NCBI RefSeq assembly: GCF_021730435.1
Contig: NZ_JABWGX010000017.1
Location: 1 to 64,000, forward strand
Direction: 5' to 3'
Length of the DNA: 64,000 nucleotides
Source of the DNA: Xanthobacter agilis
GTDB lineage: Bacteria > Pseudomonadota > Alphaproteobacteria > Rhizobiales > Xanthobacteraceae
The notes below the pieces were generated by a model, which had not been told where the DNA came from, did not search any database, and worked only from the letters and a program-made list of their open reading frames with translations. Each line of letters begins with the position of its first letter. The first letter of the stretch is position 1. Of this stretch, positions 32,415 to 42,628 are shown one piece after another. Both the position numbers and the translations under genes were made by a program.

Positions 32415-34100
32415 ATGCTCATGCCTCCGCTCCTCCGCCTGCCCCCCACGACATCCATCCGCTGGCGCGCCCTGCTCTGCGCGGGAGCGTGCGCGGCGGC
32501 CGTGCTGTCGCAGCCCGCGCGCGGCGCGGAAACTGGGTTGGCCATCGACCCGAAGCTCCCGCCCTCGGAATCGGTCGCGCTCGGCATTCCCAAGGGACAG
32601 CTCGACGCTGCCATCGCCAAGCTCGACGATTTCGCCACCGCCCTCATGAAACGCTCCGGCATTCCGGGCATGTCGGTGGTGGTCGTGCATGACGGAAAGA
32701 CCGTGTATCTGAAGGGGTTCGGCGTGCGCAAGGTCGGCGCGCCCGAAGCCGTGGACGCCGATACCGTGTTCCAGCTCGCGTCCCTGTCCAAGGCCGTGGG
32801 CGCAAGCGTCGTGGCCCATCAGGTGGGGGCGGGGATCGTCACCTGGGACACCCCGGTGAAGACGCTCCTGCCCTGGTTCGCCCTGAAGGACCCGTGGGTC
32901 AGCGCGCATGTGACGGTCGCGGATCTCTACACCCACCGTTCCGGCCTGCCGGACCACGGCGGCGACGAGCTGGAAGACATGGGATTTGACCGTCGGCAGA
33001 TCCTGGAGCGGCTGAAGCTGCTGCCGCTGGCGCCGTTCCGGATCACCTACGCTTACACGAATTTCGGCGTCACCGCCGCCGCCGAGGGCGTCGCCGCCGC
33101 CTCGGGCAAGGACTGGGCGACGCTCTCCGACGCCGTGCTCTACAAGCCCCTGGGCATGAGCGCGACCTCGTCGCGGTTCGCCGACTACATGGCCCATGCC
33201 AACCGGGCGCTGCCCCATGTGCGCGAGAATGGCGCCTTCGTGGCCAAGTACCAGCGCCAGCCCGATGCCCAGTCACCGGCCGGCGGGGTCAGCTCCTCCG
33301 CGCGCGACATGGGGCGCTGGCTCGCCTTCGTGCTCGGCAACGGCACCTTCGAGGGCAAGCAGATCGTGCCCGCGTCGGCGCTGCTGCCGGCGATGACGGC
33401 GCAGATCGTGTCCACGCCTTCGCCGATTACCGCCGCGCGACCGGGATTTTATGGCCACGGTTTCGGTGTTTCTATCGCCCCCTCTGGCCGTGTCGTGCTG
33501 TCCCATTCCGGCGCCTTCATTCTCGGCGCCGGCACCACATTCGCCATGCTGCCCTCGGAGAAGCTCGGGATCGCCGTGCTGACCAACGCCCAGCCGGTGG
33601 GCGCCGCCGAGGCGCTCGCCATGCAGTTCATGGACTATGTGGAATTCGGCACCATCACCCGCGATTGGTTCGACGCCTACAGCCGGCTGATGGCGCCCCT
33701 CTATCACCCGTTGGGGACCCTCGCCGGCCTGCCCGTCCCCGCCCAGCCGGCGCCGGCACACCCGCTGGACATCTACGCCGGCACCTACACCAACGCCTAT
33801 TACGGCCCCGCCACGGTGAAGGTCGAGGGCGACCATCTGGTGTTCAGCATCGGACCGAAGCCGGTGGTGGCCAGCCTCGGCCATTGGAGCGGCGACACCT
33901 TCACCTTCGCCCCGGCGGGTGAAAGCGCTCCTCCCGGAAGCCTGTCGGAAGTCACCTTCGCCATCACCGGCAAAACCGCCCCGACCATGACGGCGGCGTC
34001 CATGACCGTGGAGTTCTTCAACGAGAACGGTCTTGGAACCTTCACGCGCGAGGTGCCAGCCCGCAAGACCAAGCCCTCGAAAGCCGTACGGCACAAATAG
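32415..34100 (+). CDS. Secreted serine hydrolase, beta-lactamase/PBP4* family
   Basis: 561 residues. Signal peptide to about residue 39 (LLCAGACAAAVLSQPARGAE), then a class C beta-lactamase-type domain: SLSK (Ser123, Lys126), YAYTN as the YxN element, and LSHSGAF as the third box, followed by a C-terminal DUF3471-like beta domain (about 450-555, LDIYAGTYTNAYYGPATVKVEG). It acts in the periplasm, perhaps on D-amino-acid peptides or esters; a beta-lactamase role is not implied. It begins 31 bp after the kinase gene, so co-transcription is possible. Confidence 0.85.
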   Translation: MLMPPLLRLPPTTSIRWRALLCAGACAAAVLSQPARGAETGLAIDPKLPPSESVALGIPKGQLDAAIAKLDDFATALMKRSGIPGMSVVVVHDGKTVYLKGFGVRKVGAPEAVDADTVFQLASLSKAVGASVVAHQVGAGIVTWDTPVKTLLPWFALKDPWVSAHVTVADLYTHRSGLPDHGGDELEDMGFDRRQILERLKLLPLAPFRITYAYTNFGVTAAAEGVAAASGKDWATLSDAVLYKPLGMSATSSRFADYMAHANRALPHVRENGAFVAKYQRQPDAQSPAGGVSSSARDMGRWLAFVLGNGTFEGKQIVPASALLPAMTAQIVSTPSPITAARPGFYGHGFGVSIAPSGRVVLSHSGAFILGAGTTFAMLPSEKLGIAVLTNAQPVGAAEALAMQFMDYVEFGTITRDWFDAYSRLMAPLYHPLGTLAGLPVPAQPAPAHPLDIYAGTYTNAYYGPATVKVEGDHLVFSIGPKPVVASLGHWSGDTFTFAPAGESAPPGSLSEVTFAITGKTAPTMTAASMTVEFFNENGLGTFTREVPARKTKPSKAVRHK

Positions 34101-34127
34101 CCCGCGCGGCCGGGCCTCGCGGCGGCG

Positions 34128-35024
34128 TCACGCCGGGTCGGCCGCCGCCGGGACCACCAGCGCGTCACAGCTCAGCCCGTCGAGCACCGACTTGGCAGTG
34201 GAGCCCACCAGCAGCTCCAGCAGCGGCCCGCGCCCTTCGGTCCCGAGCACCACCAGATCGGCCCGGAAGGCGGTCACATAGTGCTGGATGAGCTGCGCCG
34301 GATCGCCGCGCTCCACCAGCACATCGACCACATGGCCCGGCGCGATTCCCGCCGCGCCGAGGAACGCTTCCAGATCCCGCGAGGCGAGCTCGCCGAACGC
34401 GGCCCGGTACTCCTCCGGATCGCTGAGCAGACCGTCGAGCGGGGGATCGTAGGCGTGGAAGACGTGGAACGGCGTCCGCGGGAAGAAGGCCGCCGTCTTG
34501 CGCAGGGCGGCGCGGGAGGAGGCGGACACGTCGGCGGCCACGACAATGCCCGCGTAGGGATGACGCGGGCGCTGCCGCACGATCAGCACCGGCACGCGCG
34601 CCCGGCGCAGCACCTTGTCCACCGTTGCGCCGAGCAGGAACCGCCCCAGGATCTCGTCGCGCGCCACCGCGGTGACGATGAGATCACACCCGTGGTCCTC
34701 GACTGTCTTCAGGATCAGCTCCACCGGATCGCCCGGCTCCACGATCGCAGTCACCGGAACGGGAGCCCCGTCGAGGTCGTGCTGAAGCGCCTCCGTCACG
34801 ATCCGGGCGGGCTCTGGCCCGCGTTGCCAGAAGGGCAGATCGCGTTCGCCCGACGCGGCGGACCGGCCGTCGCACGCATCGAGGGCGTGAACCACCACGA
34901 GCTCGGAGCCCCATGCCGCCGCCAGCGCCACGGCGCGGTCCAGGGCCCGGTCGCAGCGGGCGCTGAGGTCGGTGGCGAGCAGGATGCGGCGCGGCGGCGC
35001 CCCCGGATCGGCCTTTTGCGTCAT
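34128..35024 (-). CDS. Tandem universal stress protein (UspA family)
   Basis: 298 residues made of two Usp domains: IILLATDLS-type start RRILLATDLSARCDRALDRA and LIVTAVARDEILGRFLLGAT in the first; GIVVAADVSASSRAALRKTA and LVVLGTEGRGPLLELLVGSTAKSVL in the second, the latter carrying the ATP-binding-type G-x2-G-x9-G(S/T) pattern. It begins 45 bp after the ATPase gene stop and is probably co-transcribed with it under the FNR/FixK-like box, suggesting a low-oxygen or redox stress role. Confidence 0.9.
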   Translation of the reverse strand: MTQKADPGAPPRRILLATDLSARCDRALDRAVALAAAWGSELVVVHALDACDGRSAASGERDLPFWQRGPEPARIVTEALQHDLDGAPVPVTAIVEPGDPVELILKTVEDHGCDLIVTAVARDEILGRFLLGATVDKVLRRARVPVLIVRQRPRHPYAGIVVAADVSASSRAALRKTAAFFPRTPFHVFHAYDPPLDGLLSDPEEYRAAFGELASRDLEAFLGAAGIAPGHVVDVLVERGDPAQLIQHYVTAFRADLVVLGTEGRGPLLELLVGSTAKSVLDGLSCDALVVPAAADPA

Positions 35025-35069
35025 TTCGCTCTCCCCAAGCTATCCGCTGGCACCGGTGCCACGGGTGCT

Positions 35070-37838
35070 TCAATCCACCACGCCAAACCGGCGCAGCAGC
35101 ATTTTCTCACCTTCGAGCACGGCCATGAAAACCACCCCCAGGCCGACGATGCGCATCCCGTCCGCCAACGTCACGGGCGTGGTGCCGAACAACTCGTGCA
35201 TGGCCGGCACATAAGTGAACGCGAACTGAGCGGCCAGGACCGCCACCAGCGCGAGCAACACGGCCGGTGTTCCGAGCGCGCCATGCCAGGAGAAGGATGT
35301 CATGTGCATGAAGCGCACGTTGAACAGATAGAAGATCTCCAGCACCACGATGGTGTTCACCACCAGCGTGCGCGCCGTGGCCAAGTCCCGTCCCTCCCCG
35401 AGCGCATAGAAAAACATGCCGAGGGTGCCCACGGCGAGCAGCACCGAGACGAACAGAACGCGCCACAACAGGAACGGCGTCAGCAACGGGGCATCGCTCC
35501 GGCGCGGCGGCCGGCCCATCACGCCCGGCTCCGGCGGCTCGAACGCCAGCGCCAGCCCCAGGGTGATGGTGGTGATGAGATTGATCCAGAGGATCTGCAC
35601 CGCCGACATGGGCATCACGAAGCCGAACAGGATCGCGGCCACCACCGCCAGCACCTCGCCGCCATTGGTGGGCAGCGTCCAGGCGATGACCTTGCGCACA
35701 TTGTCATAGACCGTGCGGCCCTCGTGCACGGCCGAGACGATGGAAACGAAATTGTCGTCGAGCAGCACCATCTCGGAGGCCTCCTTGGCGGCCTCCGTGC
35801 CCTTGACGCCCATGGCGACGCCCACGTCCGCCTGCTTCAGCGCGGGCGCGTCATTGACCCCATCGCCGGTCATGGCCACCACCGCGCCGGTGGAGCGCAA
35901 CGCCCGCACGATGCGCAGCTTGTGCTCCGGGCTGGTGCGCGCGAACACGCTGGCGCGGGTGGCGAGCGCGACCAACTCGGGGTCGGAGGCCGCATCCACA
36001 TCGGCGCCGGTGGCCACCTCCAGGTGATCGGCAAGGCCGAGCTTAGCTGCGATAGCGGCGGCGGTGGCGGCATGGTCGCCGGTAATCATCTTCACCGCGA
36101 TGCCGGCGGAGCGGCATTCGGCGATGGCCGCGATCACCTCCGGCCGGGGCGGATCGATGAAGCCCACGAGCCCGAGGAAGCACAGGTCCGCCACATCCTC
36201 GAAGTCGAGCCGTCCGTCCGACGCCGCCTCCGGCAGCATCTTCATGGCGAAGCCGAGAACGCGCTCGCCCTCGCGGGCAGCGCCGGCGACCTCGTCCGCC
36301 CAATAGGCGCTATCGAGCCGAGCCACACTGCCCGGTTCGGCCTGCGTGCCGCAACGGGCCAGCAGTGCCTCGGGCGCCCCCTTCACGAACAGCACCGCGC
36401 CCCCCTGGGGGCGGCCGTGCCGGCTCGCCATGAAGCGGTGCAGGGCATCGAAGGGAATCTCATCCTGTCGCGGCCATTCGGCGCGCAGGTGATCGGGATC
36501 GAGCCCCGCCTTCACCGCGAGCGTCACCAGCGCCCCTTCCATGGGGTCGCCATTCACCGTCCAGCGCCCGCCGGCCGCGGCCAGGGTGGCGTCGTTGCAC
36601 AGCAGGCCGCAGCGGATGAGTTCCTCCGCCGCCTCCAGGGCCGCCACGTCGTCGTCGGAGCCCAGCGCGGTGAAGCGACCTTCCGGTGCATAGCCCGATC
36701 CGCTCGCCTCCAGGCGATGGGTGGCGGTGATGAGCCGGCGGGCGGTCATCTCGTTGCGGGTGAGGGTGCCCGTCTTGTCGGAGCAGATGATGGAGGTGGC
36801 GCCCAGCGTCTCCACCGCCGGCAGCCGGCGGATCACCGCGTTCCGCGCCGCCATGCGCCGCACCCCGATGGCCAAAGTGATGGTGATGACCGCCGGCAGG
36901 CCCTCGGGAATGGCGCCCACCGCAAGCGCCACCACGGCAATGAGGGCCTCGACCCAATCATAGCCGCGCACCAGCACCGCGAACGCGAACAGCGCCGCCG
37001 ACGCCAGAAAGGCGATGACCGTGAAGCCCCGCCCGAAGGCGTTGATCTGCCGCAGCAGCGGGGTGGTGAGCGGCTCCACCTTGGCGATCAGCGCGCTGAT
37101 ATGGCCGATCTGGGTCAGGCGGCCGGTCGCCACCGCGATGCCAGCGCCCTGCCCCGCCGCCACCAGCGTGCCGGAAAAGGCCATCGAGGCACGGTCTCCC
37201 AAGGCCGCATCGACGGCGACGGGGGCCTCGGCCTTCGAGGCCGTCACCGATTCCCCGGTCAGCATCGCTTCGTCGATGAGCAGGTTGCGGGCCCGCACCA
37301 GACGCAGGTCCGCGGGCACCCGGTCGCCCGCCTCCACCAGCACCAGGTCGCCCGGCACCAGCTCCTTCACTGGGATCGTGGTGCGCACGCCGTCGCGCAT
37401 CACCGCGGCATGGGGGGCGATCATGTCGCGAATGGCGCTCAAGGCCCGCTCCGCCTTGCCCTCCTGGATGAAGCCGACGATCGCATTGACCGTCACCACC
37501 GCGACGATCACCACCGCGTCGATGGTGTGGCCGAGCGCCAGGGCCGCCACCGCGGCGGCGAGCAGGAAATAAATGAGCGCGTTGTTGAATTGGGCGAGAA
37601 AGCGAAAAATGGGATGGCGTGTGGTCGCCTCAGGCAGCGCATTGGCGCCGTAGACATCAAGACGACGCAACGCCTCGTCGCTGGAGATTCCGGACACCGA
37701 GGTTTCAAGCGCCGTTAAAACCTCTGCGTGCGGCAACGCATGCCAAGCATCTGCACCATTTTTATCGGACGCGCGCGCGTCGAAGCGATGGTTTTGATCT
37801 GTCACGGCCGCTGCACCCATCCCCGTTGATGAGATCAT
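35070..37838 (-). CDS. P2-type cation-transporting ATPase
   Basis: About 922 residues. P-type ATPase with N-terminal cation domain (AEVLTALETSVSGISSDEALRRL), TGES (in DEAMLTGESVTAS), PEGLPA in M4, phosphorylation site D354-KTGTLT, KGAPEAL nucleotide-binding, TGDGVNDAPALKQADVGVAMG hinge in shorter pieces, and a C-terminal four-helix extension. This group moves Ca2+, Mg2+ or Na+/K+; the ion is not deducible. Start candidates are TTG 37859, ATG 37838 and ATG 37820. If the FNR-like box acts at the usual -41.5 position, transcription would begin near 37839, favouring the two ATGs. Confidence 0.92.
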   Translation of the reverse strand: MISSTGMGAAAVTDQNHRFDARASDKNGADAWHALPHAEVLTALETSVSGISSDEALRRLDVYGANALPEATTRHPIFRFLAQFNNALIYFLLAAAVAALALGHTIDAVVIVAVVTVNAIVGFIQEGKAERALSAIRDMIAPHAAVMRDGVRTTIPVKELVPGDLVLVEAGDRVPADLRLVRARNLLIDEAMLTGESVTASKAEAPVAVDAALGDRASMAFSGTLVAAGQGAGIAVATGRLTQIGHISALIAKVEPLTTPLLRQINAFGRGFTVIAFLASAALFAFAVLVRGYDWVEALIAVVALAVGAIPEGLPAVITITLAIGVRRMAARNAVIRRLPAVETLGATSIICSDKTGTLTRNEMTARRLITATHRLEASGSGYAPEGRFTALGSDDDVAALEAAEELIRCGLLCNDATLAAAGGRWTVNGDPMEGALVTLAVKAGLDPDHLRAEWPRQDEIPFDALHRFMASRHGRPQGGAVLFVKGAPEALLARCGTQAEPGSVARLDSAYWADEVAGAAREGERVLGFAMKMLPEAASDGRLDFEDVADLCFLGLVGFIDPPRPEVIAAIAECRSAGIAVKMITGDHAATAAAIAAKLGLADHLEVATGADVDAASDPELVALATRASVFARTSPEHKLRIVRALRSTGAVVAMTGDGVNDAPALKQADVGVAMGVKGTEAAKEASEMVLLDDNFVSIVSAVHEGRTVYDNVRKVIAWTLPTNGGEVLAVVAAILFGFVMPMSAVQILWINLITTITLGLALAFEPPEPGVMGRPPRRSDAPLLTPFLLWRVLFVSVLLAVGTLGMFFYALGEGRDLATARTLVVNTIVVLEIFYLFNVRFMHMTSFSWHGALGTPAVLLALVAVLAAQFAFTYVPAMHELFGTTPVTLADGMRIVGLGVVFMAVLEGEKMLLRRFGVVD

Positions 37839-37873
37839 GAGGTCAGGATGACGCGCCAACCGCGCCCCGTCGC

Positions 37874-37887
37874 CTGATGTGGATCAA
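37874..37887 (-). promoter_or_regulatory. FNR/FixK-type box upstream of ATPase-Usp operon
   Basis: CTGAT-GTGG-ATCAA differs from the TTGAT-N4-ATCAA consensus by one base. Its centre is about 42 bases before ATG 37838, in the only gap between this gene and glnE. Usp and cation-ATPase genes are known members of FNR/FixK/FnrL regulons in alphaproteobacteria. Confidence 0.65.
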
Positions 37888-37935
37888 GTTACGTTGCGGA
37901 ATATCATAGAAGCATCGCTCCGCGCGGGGTAACCC

Positions 37936-37968
37936 GCCATGGGTGTGCCATGGGTGTGCCATGTGTGC
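37936..37968. repeat. 11-bp tandem repeat, three copies
   Basis: GCCATGGGTGT, GCCATGGGTGT and GCCATGTGTGC lie head to tail between glnE and the ATPase gene, about 50 bp upstream of the FNR-like box. Confidence 0.8.
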
Positions 37969-38044
37969 GACATAACCGGACAGGCTCCGCCATCCGTCTT
38001 CGACCGGCGCCGAATGGGGGCGATCGAGACGAGGACGGGAGCCG

Positions 38045-41029
38045 TCAGGTCGCGCCGGCCTGCAGGATGCGCTCGAAAATGGCGCGCACCTTCTCCTGGG
38101 TCTCGGTGAGATGGGCTTCGAGGGTGGCGAAATCAGGCATTTCGCCGGCCCGTGCCAGCAGTGCCCGGAGCGCCGGGCTGGCATCCGCCGGCACCACATG
38201 GGCGTCCACCGCCAACCGCAGCACCTGCGTCATGTCCTGGTAGAGCCGGCAGGCGCGGATGAGCACATGGGCATCTTCGGCTTCCAGAAGATCGAGCCGC
38301 TCCGCATGGGCGAGGATGCGGGCGGTGGCCGTGTCCACGATCTCGGGATGGGCCTCGGCGTGGGCCAGCACCAGATATTGGGCCAGGAACTCCACATCCA
38401 CCTGCCCGCCGGCGGCATGCTTGAGGTTCCATTTGTCGCCCTCGCCCTTCTCGGCGGCGATGGCGCGGCGCATGTCGAGGATGTCGCGGGCAAGGGTGCG
38501 GCGATCGCGCGGCTGGCGCATCACGGCGCAAATCACCGCCTCGACGCGGGCGCGGAAATCCCCGTCGGCGGCGATGACGCGCGCGCGGGTCAGCGCCATG
38601 TGCTCCCAGGTCCAGGCCTCTTCGCGCTGGTAGGTGGCAAAGGAGGTCAGGCGGGTGGCGAGCGGCCCCGAGCGGCCCGAGGGGCGCAGCCTCAGGTCCA
38701 CGTCATAGAGCTTGCCGGCATTGGTCAGGGAGGTGAGAGCCGTCACCAGGCGCTGGGTGAAGCGGGCGAAATATTGCGCCCCCTGAAGGGGTCGCGCACC
38801 GTCGGAGCCGGGGTCGGCGGCGGGGTCGAAATCGTAGAGCACGATCAGGTCGAGATCGGAACCGGCGGTCATCTCCCGCCCGCCCAGCTTGCCCATGGCG
38901 AGCACCGCCGTGCGCCCCCCGGCGATGCGACCGTGAGCCTCCACGAAGCGCGCCCACACCCGCCGGTGCAGGGCGCGGATGATGACCTCCGCGAGCCGGG
39001 CATAAGCCTCCCCGGCCCGCGCCGCCGGCAAGGTGCCCGAGGCAATGCGCACGCCGATGAGCACATGCTGTTCCTGCCGGAACCGCCGCGCCCGGTCGAA
39101 CTGCTCCTCGTCGGTCTCGGCGCCGTCGAGCAGAAAATCGAGATGGGTCTCGAGGCTTTTCGCGTCCGGCAACACGTCGAAGAAGGCCGGGTCGAGCAAC
39201 GCGTCGGCAAGAGAGGGGCGCCGGGCCAGGGTCTCGCCCAGCCGGGGGGCCGCGGTGAGGATGGTGGCGAGCAGGCGCACCAGATCCGGATGACGGTCGA
39301 GCGCGGTCAAAAGATGCGGGCCGGGCAGCTCGGTGAGGAACCGGTCGGCGGCGATGAGGGCGCCGTCGGGATCGCCGCCGCGCGCCAGGGATTCCAGCAG
39401 CAACGGCACGATGCGGGCGAGATGCGCGCGCGCCGTCTCCCCCTTGAGCGCGCGCGGGCCGCCGGCGAGCCAGCCGCGCACGATGCCGCTGGCGGCGGCC
39501 GGCTCACGAAAGCCCAGGCGTGCAAGCGCGGCCAGGGTCTGGCGATCGTTCTCCTGCGGCGGAAAGACCAGATCGGCGTCGAGCGCGGCGGGGGGCGGCG
39601 CATCCTCGAACAATTGGGCGTAATGGCCCTGCACCCGCTGCAGCCGCTCCACCAGCGCGGCGGCGAAGGCGTCGCGGCTGGCATAGCCCATGAAGCGGGC
39701 AAAGCCCTCCATCGCCGCCCGGCTCTCCGGCAATTCATGGGTCTGCGCATCCGCCACCATCTGGATGCGGTGTTCCACCCGGCGCAGGAACAGATAGGCC
39801 TCGGTCAACTCGTCCCGCACCTGGGGCGCGATCCAGCGGTGGGCGGTGAGCGCCTCCAGCGCCTCCAGGGTGCGTGAGGTGCGCAGCAGGGGATCGCGCC
39901 CCCCGGCGATGAGCTGCTGGGTCTGCACGAAGAACTCGATCTCGCGGATGCCGCCGCGGCCGAGCTTCACATTGTGCCCTTCCACCGCCACCACGTCGTG
40001 CCCGCGAAAGGCGTGGATCTCCCGCTTCATGGCATGGACGTCGGCGATCGCCTGGAAATCCAGCACCCGCCGCCATACGAACGGCAGCAGATCGGCCAGA
40101 TAGCGCCGGCCAAGGTCGAGATCGCCGGCCACGGGGCGCGCCTTGATATAGGCCGCGCGCTCCCAGGTGGCGCCTTCCCGTTCGTAATAATCGAGGGCCG
40201 CGTTAATGGAGAGGGCCACCTGCGTGGAACCCGGATCAGGACGCAGGCGCAGGTCCACCCGCAGCACATAGCCGTCGCCGGTGCGCTCCTGGAGCATCCG
40301 CACCAGGCCCTTGGTGATCTTCACGAAGAAGGGGGAGGCCGACACCTCCTCCGCCAGGGGCGCGCGCTCGCGGTCGTAGACCACGATCAGATCGATGTCG
40401 GAGGAATAATTGAGTTCGCGCGCGCCGTGCTTGCCCATGGCGATCACGGCGAGGCCGCAGCCCAGCGCGGGCTGTGTCATGTCCTGCGGCAGCAGCCGCC
40501 CGGCGCGGGCGGCATCCGCCAGCAGGAAGTCGAGCGCGCCGCGCACCGCCGCGTCGGCCACCTCGCTCAGGGCCGCCGTGACCGCCACCAGATCGAAGGC
40601 GCCGCCAATGTCCGCCAGTGCGATCAGCAGCGCCGCCTCGCTGCGCATCTGGCGGAGCGCCCGCATGGCCTCGCCTTCGTCGGTGGTGGCGAGGCACACG
40701 CCGGCGCCGGCCGCGATCAACCGCCGAAGATGCGCGCTCGGCGCGCTGGCGAGGATGCGCAGCAGGCGGGCGGGCTCGGAGCGGATCAGCTCCAGCAGGA
40801 AGGGGGAGCCCTCCGCCACGCCGAGCACCGCGTCGCGGGCCGCCGGACCGGCGGCGAACAAAGCGTCGAGCGCCTCCCGCTGCTCCGGCGCCAGCCGCTC
40901 CAGAGCATGAGACAGACGCAGCCCCGCCGCGGCCGCATCATGAATGACGGGCGCTTCCCGCATCATGACGGCAAGGGCGGGTCCTTCGGATAAATCCGAC
41001 ACGTGGTCCGGAGCTTGGGGCGCGCGCAT
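38045..41029 (-). CDS. glnE: Bifunctional glutamine synthetase adenylyltransferase/deadenylylase
   Basis: 994 residues. It adenylylates and deadenylylates glutamine synthetase in response to PII and glutamine. Two nucleotidyltransferase domains are visible: GKHGARELNYSSDIDLIVVYD in the N-terminal (deadenylylase) half and GKLGGREMTAGSDLDLIVLYD in the C-terminal (adenylylase) half, each with its DxD pair, joined by a helical region. ATG 41029 gives the usual length; the frame is open further upstream without homology. Adjacent to the two-component pair and DegP-family protease, an order seen in other Hyphomicrobiales. Confidence 0.96.
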   Translation of the reverse strand: MRAPQAPDHVSDLSEGPALAVMMREAPVIHDAAAAGLRLSHALERLAPEQREALDALFAAGPAARDAVLGVAEGSPFLLELIRSEPARLLRILASAPSAHLRRLIAAGAGVCLATTDEGEAMRALRQMRSEAALLIALADIGGAFDLVAVTAALSEVADAAVRGALDFLLADAARAGRLLPQDMTQPALGCGLAVIAMGKHGARELNYSSDIDLIVVYDRERAPLAEEVSASPFFVKITKGLVRMLQERTGDGYVLRVDLRLRPDPGSTQVALSINAALDYYEREGATWERAAYIKARPVAGDLDLGRRYLADLLPFVWRRVLDFQAIADVHAMKREIHAFRGHDVVAVEGHNVKLGRGGIREIEFFVQTQQLIAGGRDPLLRTSRTLEALEALTAHRWIAPQVRDELTEAYLFLRRVEHRIQMVADAQTHELPESRAAMEGFARFMGYASRDAFAAALVERLQRVQGHYAQLFEDAPPPAALDADLVFPPQENDRQTLAALARLGFREPAAASGIVRGWLAGGPRALKGETARAHLARIVPLLLESLARGGDPDGALIAADRFLTELPGPHLLTALDRHPDLVRLLATILTAAPRLGETLARRPSLADALLDPAFFDVLPDAKSLETHLDFLLDGAETDEEQFDRARRFRQEQHVLIGVRIASGTLPAARAGEAYARLAEVIIRALHRRVWARFVEAHGRIAGGRTAVLAMGKLGGREMTAGSDLDLIVLYDFDPAADPGSDGARPLQGAQYFARFTQRLVTALTSLTNAGKLYDVDLRLRPSGRSGPLATRLTSFATYQREEAWTWEHMALTRARVIAADGDFRARVEAVICAVMRQPRDRRTLARDILDMRRAIAAEKGEGDKWNLKHAAGGQVDVEFLAQYLVLAHAEAHPEIVDTATARILAHAERLDLLEAEDAHVLIRACRLYQDMTQVLRLAVDAHVVPADASPALRALLARAGEMPDFATLEAHLTETQEKVRAIFERILQAGAT

Positions 41030-41150
41030 GGACTGACCTAAAGGCACGGGGGCGCACAATGTGCAAGCCCCTACAAAGGAACGCGAGGCGGCCACTTCGA
41101 AAACGGAGCCGAATCGGCGGCCGACCCCGTTCCTTGTGCCCCGACCGGGG

Positions 41151-42590
41151 TTAACGTCGGCTGGCCGTGTCGGTCGCGGCCCCGCCGCCGTCCCGCCCGG
41201 CCTTCGCCGGCAGGCGCAGGACCGCGACCAGACCCGGCCCGTTGTCGGCGAAGGAGAGGTCGCCCCCGTGCAGCCGGGCCACCGCCGCCACCTGCGAAAG
41301 GCCAAGCCCCGAGCCCGGCCGGGTCCGGCTCGCCTCCAGCCGCACGAAGCGCTCCACCACCCGCTCCCGGTCGGCGGCCGGAATGCCGGGACCGGAATCG
41401 GCGACCGTCAAGAGGGCATCACTCCCGGCCCGCGCCAGCCGCACCGCGATGCGGCCGCGCCCGCCATCGGGAACGCGACCGTATTTGATGGCGTTGTCGA
41501 TGAGGTTGGAGAGCGCCTGCGCCAGGAGTTCGCGCACCCCGTGCACCACCACCGGCTCCGACGTCACCGTCAGGTCGAGCCCCTGCTCGTCCGCCAGGGG
41601 TTCATAGAGTTCGGCGACGTTTTCGGTGAGATCGGCAAGATCCACGTCCGTCATGGTGTCGCGCGCCTGCCCGGCCTCCGCGCGGGCGATCATGAGCAGC
41701 GCGTCGAAGGTGCGGATCAGGCCGTCGCTCTCCTCGATGGTGGTCTCCAGCGCCCCGCGCCAGTCCTCCTCCGTGCGGGCGGTGCGCAGGGCCTCCTCGG
41801 CGCGGTTGCGCAGACGCGTGAGCGGCGTCTTCAGATCGTGAGCGATATTGTCGGAAACATCCTTCAGCCCCTGCATCAGGGCTTCGATGCGCTCCAGCAT
41901 GACATTGAGGGAATGGGCCAGCCGGTCGAACTCGTCGCCGGCCCCGGACACCGCGAGCCGGCCGGTGAGGTCGCCGGCCATGATGGTCTCGGTGGTGGCG
42001 GTCATGGCGTCGATGCGCTTCAGCACCCGACGCGTCACGAACACGCCGCCGGCGAGCCCCAGCACCACGATGAGCACCACCGCCCATTGCGCGGGGCGAG
42101 CCACGAGGTCGCGCAAGGTGTCGCGCTCCTCGATGTCGCGCCCCACCAGCAGGCGGTAGCCCCCGGACAGGATGAACACCTGGACGAAGGCCACATGGCT
42201 GCGGCCGGCCCCGCTGTCGTCCTGTCGATTGTAGGTGGTGAAGCGGGTGCCGGCCGCGTCCAGCAGCCCAAGGGAGAGGTCGGACACATTGGCCGCCAGC
42301 ACCTCGCCCTGAAAATTCGCCAGCATGTAGATGGACGAGCCCGGCCGCCGGGACCGCCGGTCGATCACATAGACGAGCCGCTGGATGCCGCCGATATGGT
42401 ATTGCTCCGCCAGATAGCGCACTTCCCGGTCGAGATCGTCCGCCACCTGGTTCTGAATCAGCTCACGGGTGTGCCACGCCGTATAGCCGATGACCGACAC
42501 GGCAAAGATAGCGAACACCGCGAGATAGGCCGCCAGCAACTTGAAGGCGGTGGTGCGCACCAGTCGCGCGAGATGCCTGAAAATCCTCAT
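41151..42590 (-). CDS. Sensor histidine kinase
   Basis: 479 residues from ATG 42590. Transmembrane helix about 15-35 (FKLLAAYLAVFAIFAVSVIG), periplasmic domain, second helix about 162-182 (WAVVLIVVLGLAGGVFV), HAMP, HisKA with DNIAHDLKTPLTRLRN (His251), and HATPase with NLIDNAIKYG, DSGPGIP and GSGLGLSQVAAVARLHGG. It follows its response regulator by 38 bp. The nearby DegP-family gene suggests envelope-stress sensing; the signal is unknown. Confidence 0.92.
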   Translation of the reverse strand: MRIFRHLARLVRTTAFKLLAAYLAVFAIFAVSVIGYTAWHTRELIQNQVADDLDREVRYLAEQYHIGGIQRLVYVIDRRSRRPGSSIYMLANFQGEVLAANVSDLSLGLLDAAGTRFTTYNRQDDSGAGRSHVAFVQVFILSGGYRLLVGRDIEERDTLRDLVARPAQWAVVLIVVLGLAGGVFVTRRVLKRIDAMTATTETIMAGDLTGRLAVSGAGDEFDRLAHSLNVMLERIEALMQGLKDVSDNIAHDLKTPLTRLRNRAEEALRTARTEEDWRGALETTIEESDGLIRTFDALLMIARAEAGQARDTMTDVDLADLTENVAELYEPLADEQGLDLTVTSEPVVVHGVRELLAQALSNLIDNAIKYGRVPDGGRGRIAVRLARAGSDALLTVADSGPGIPAADRERVVERFVRLEASRTRPGSGLGLSQVAAVARLHGGDLSFADNGPGLVAVLRLPAKAGRDGGGAATDTASRR

Positions 42591-42628
42591 CGCGCGCCCC
42601 GCAACCACCCCCGCGCCAACCGGCCACC

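Noticed and set aside
34281-37718. 1145-codon plus-strand open frame
   Set aside because: Antisense to the Usp and P-type ATPase genes, His/Arg-rich and without domains.
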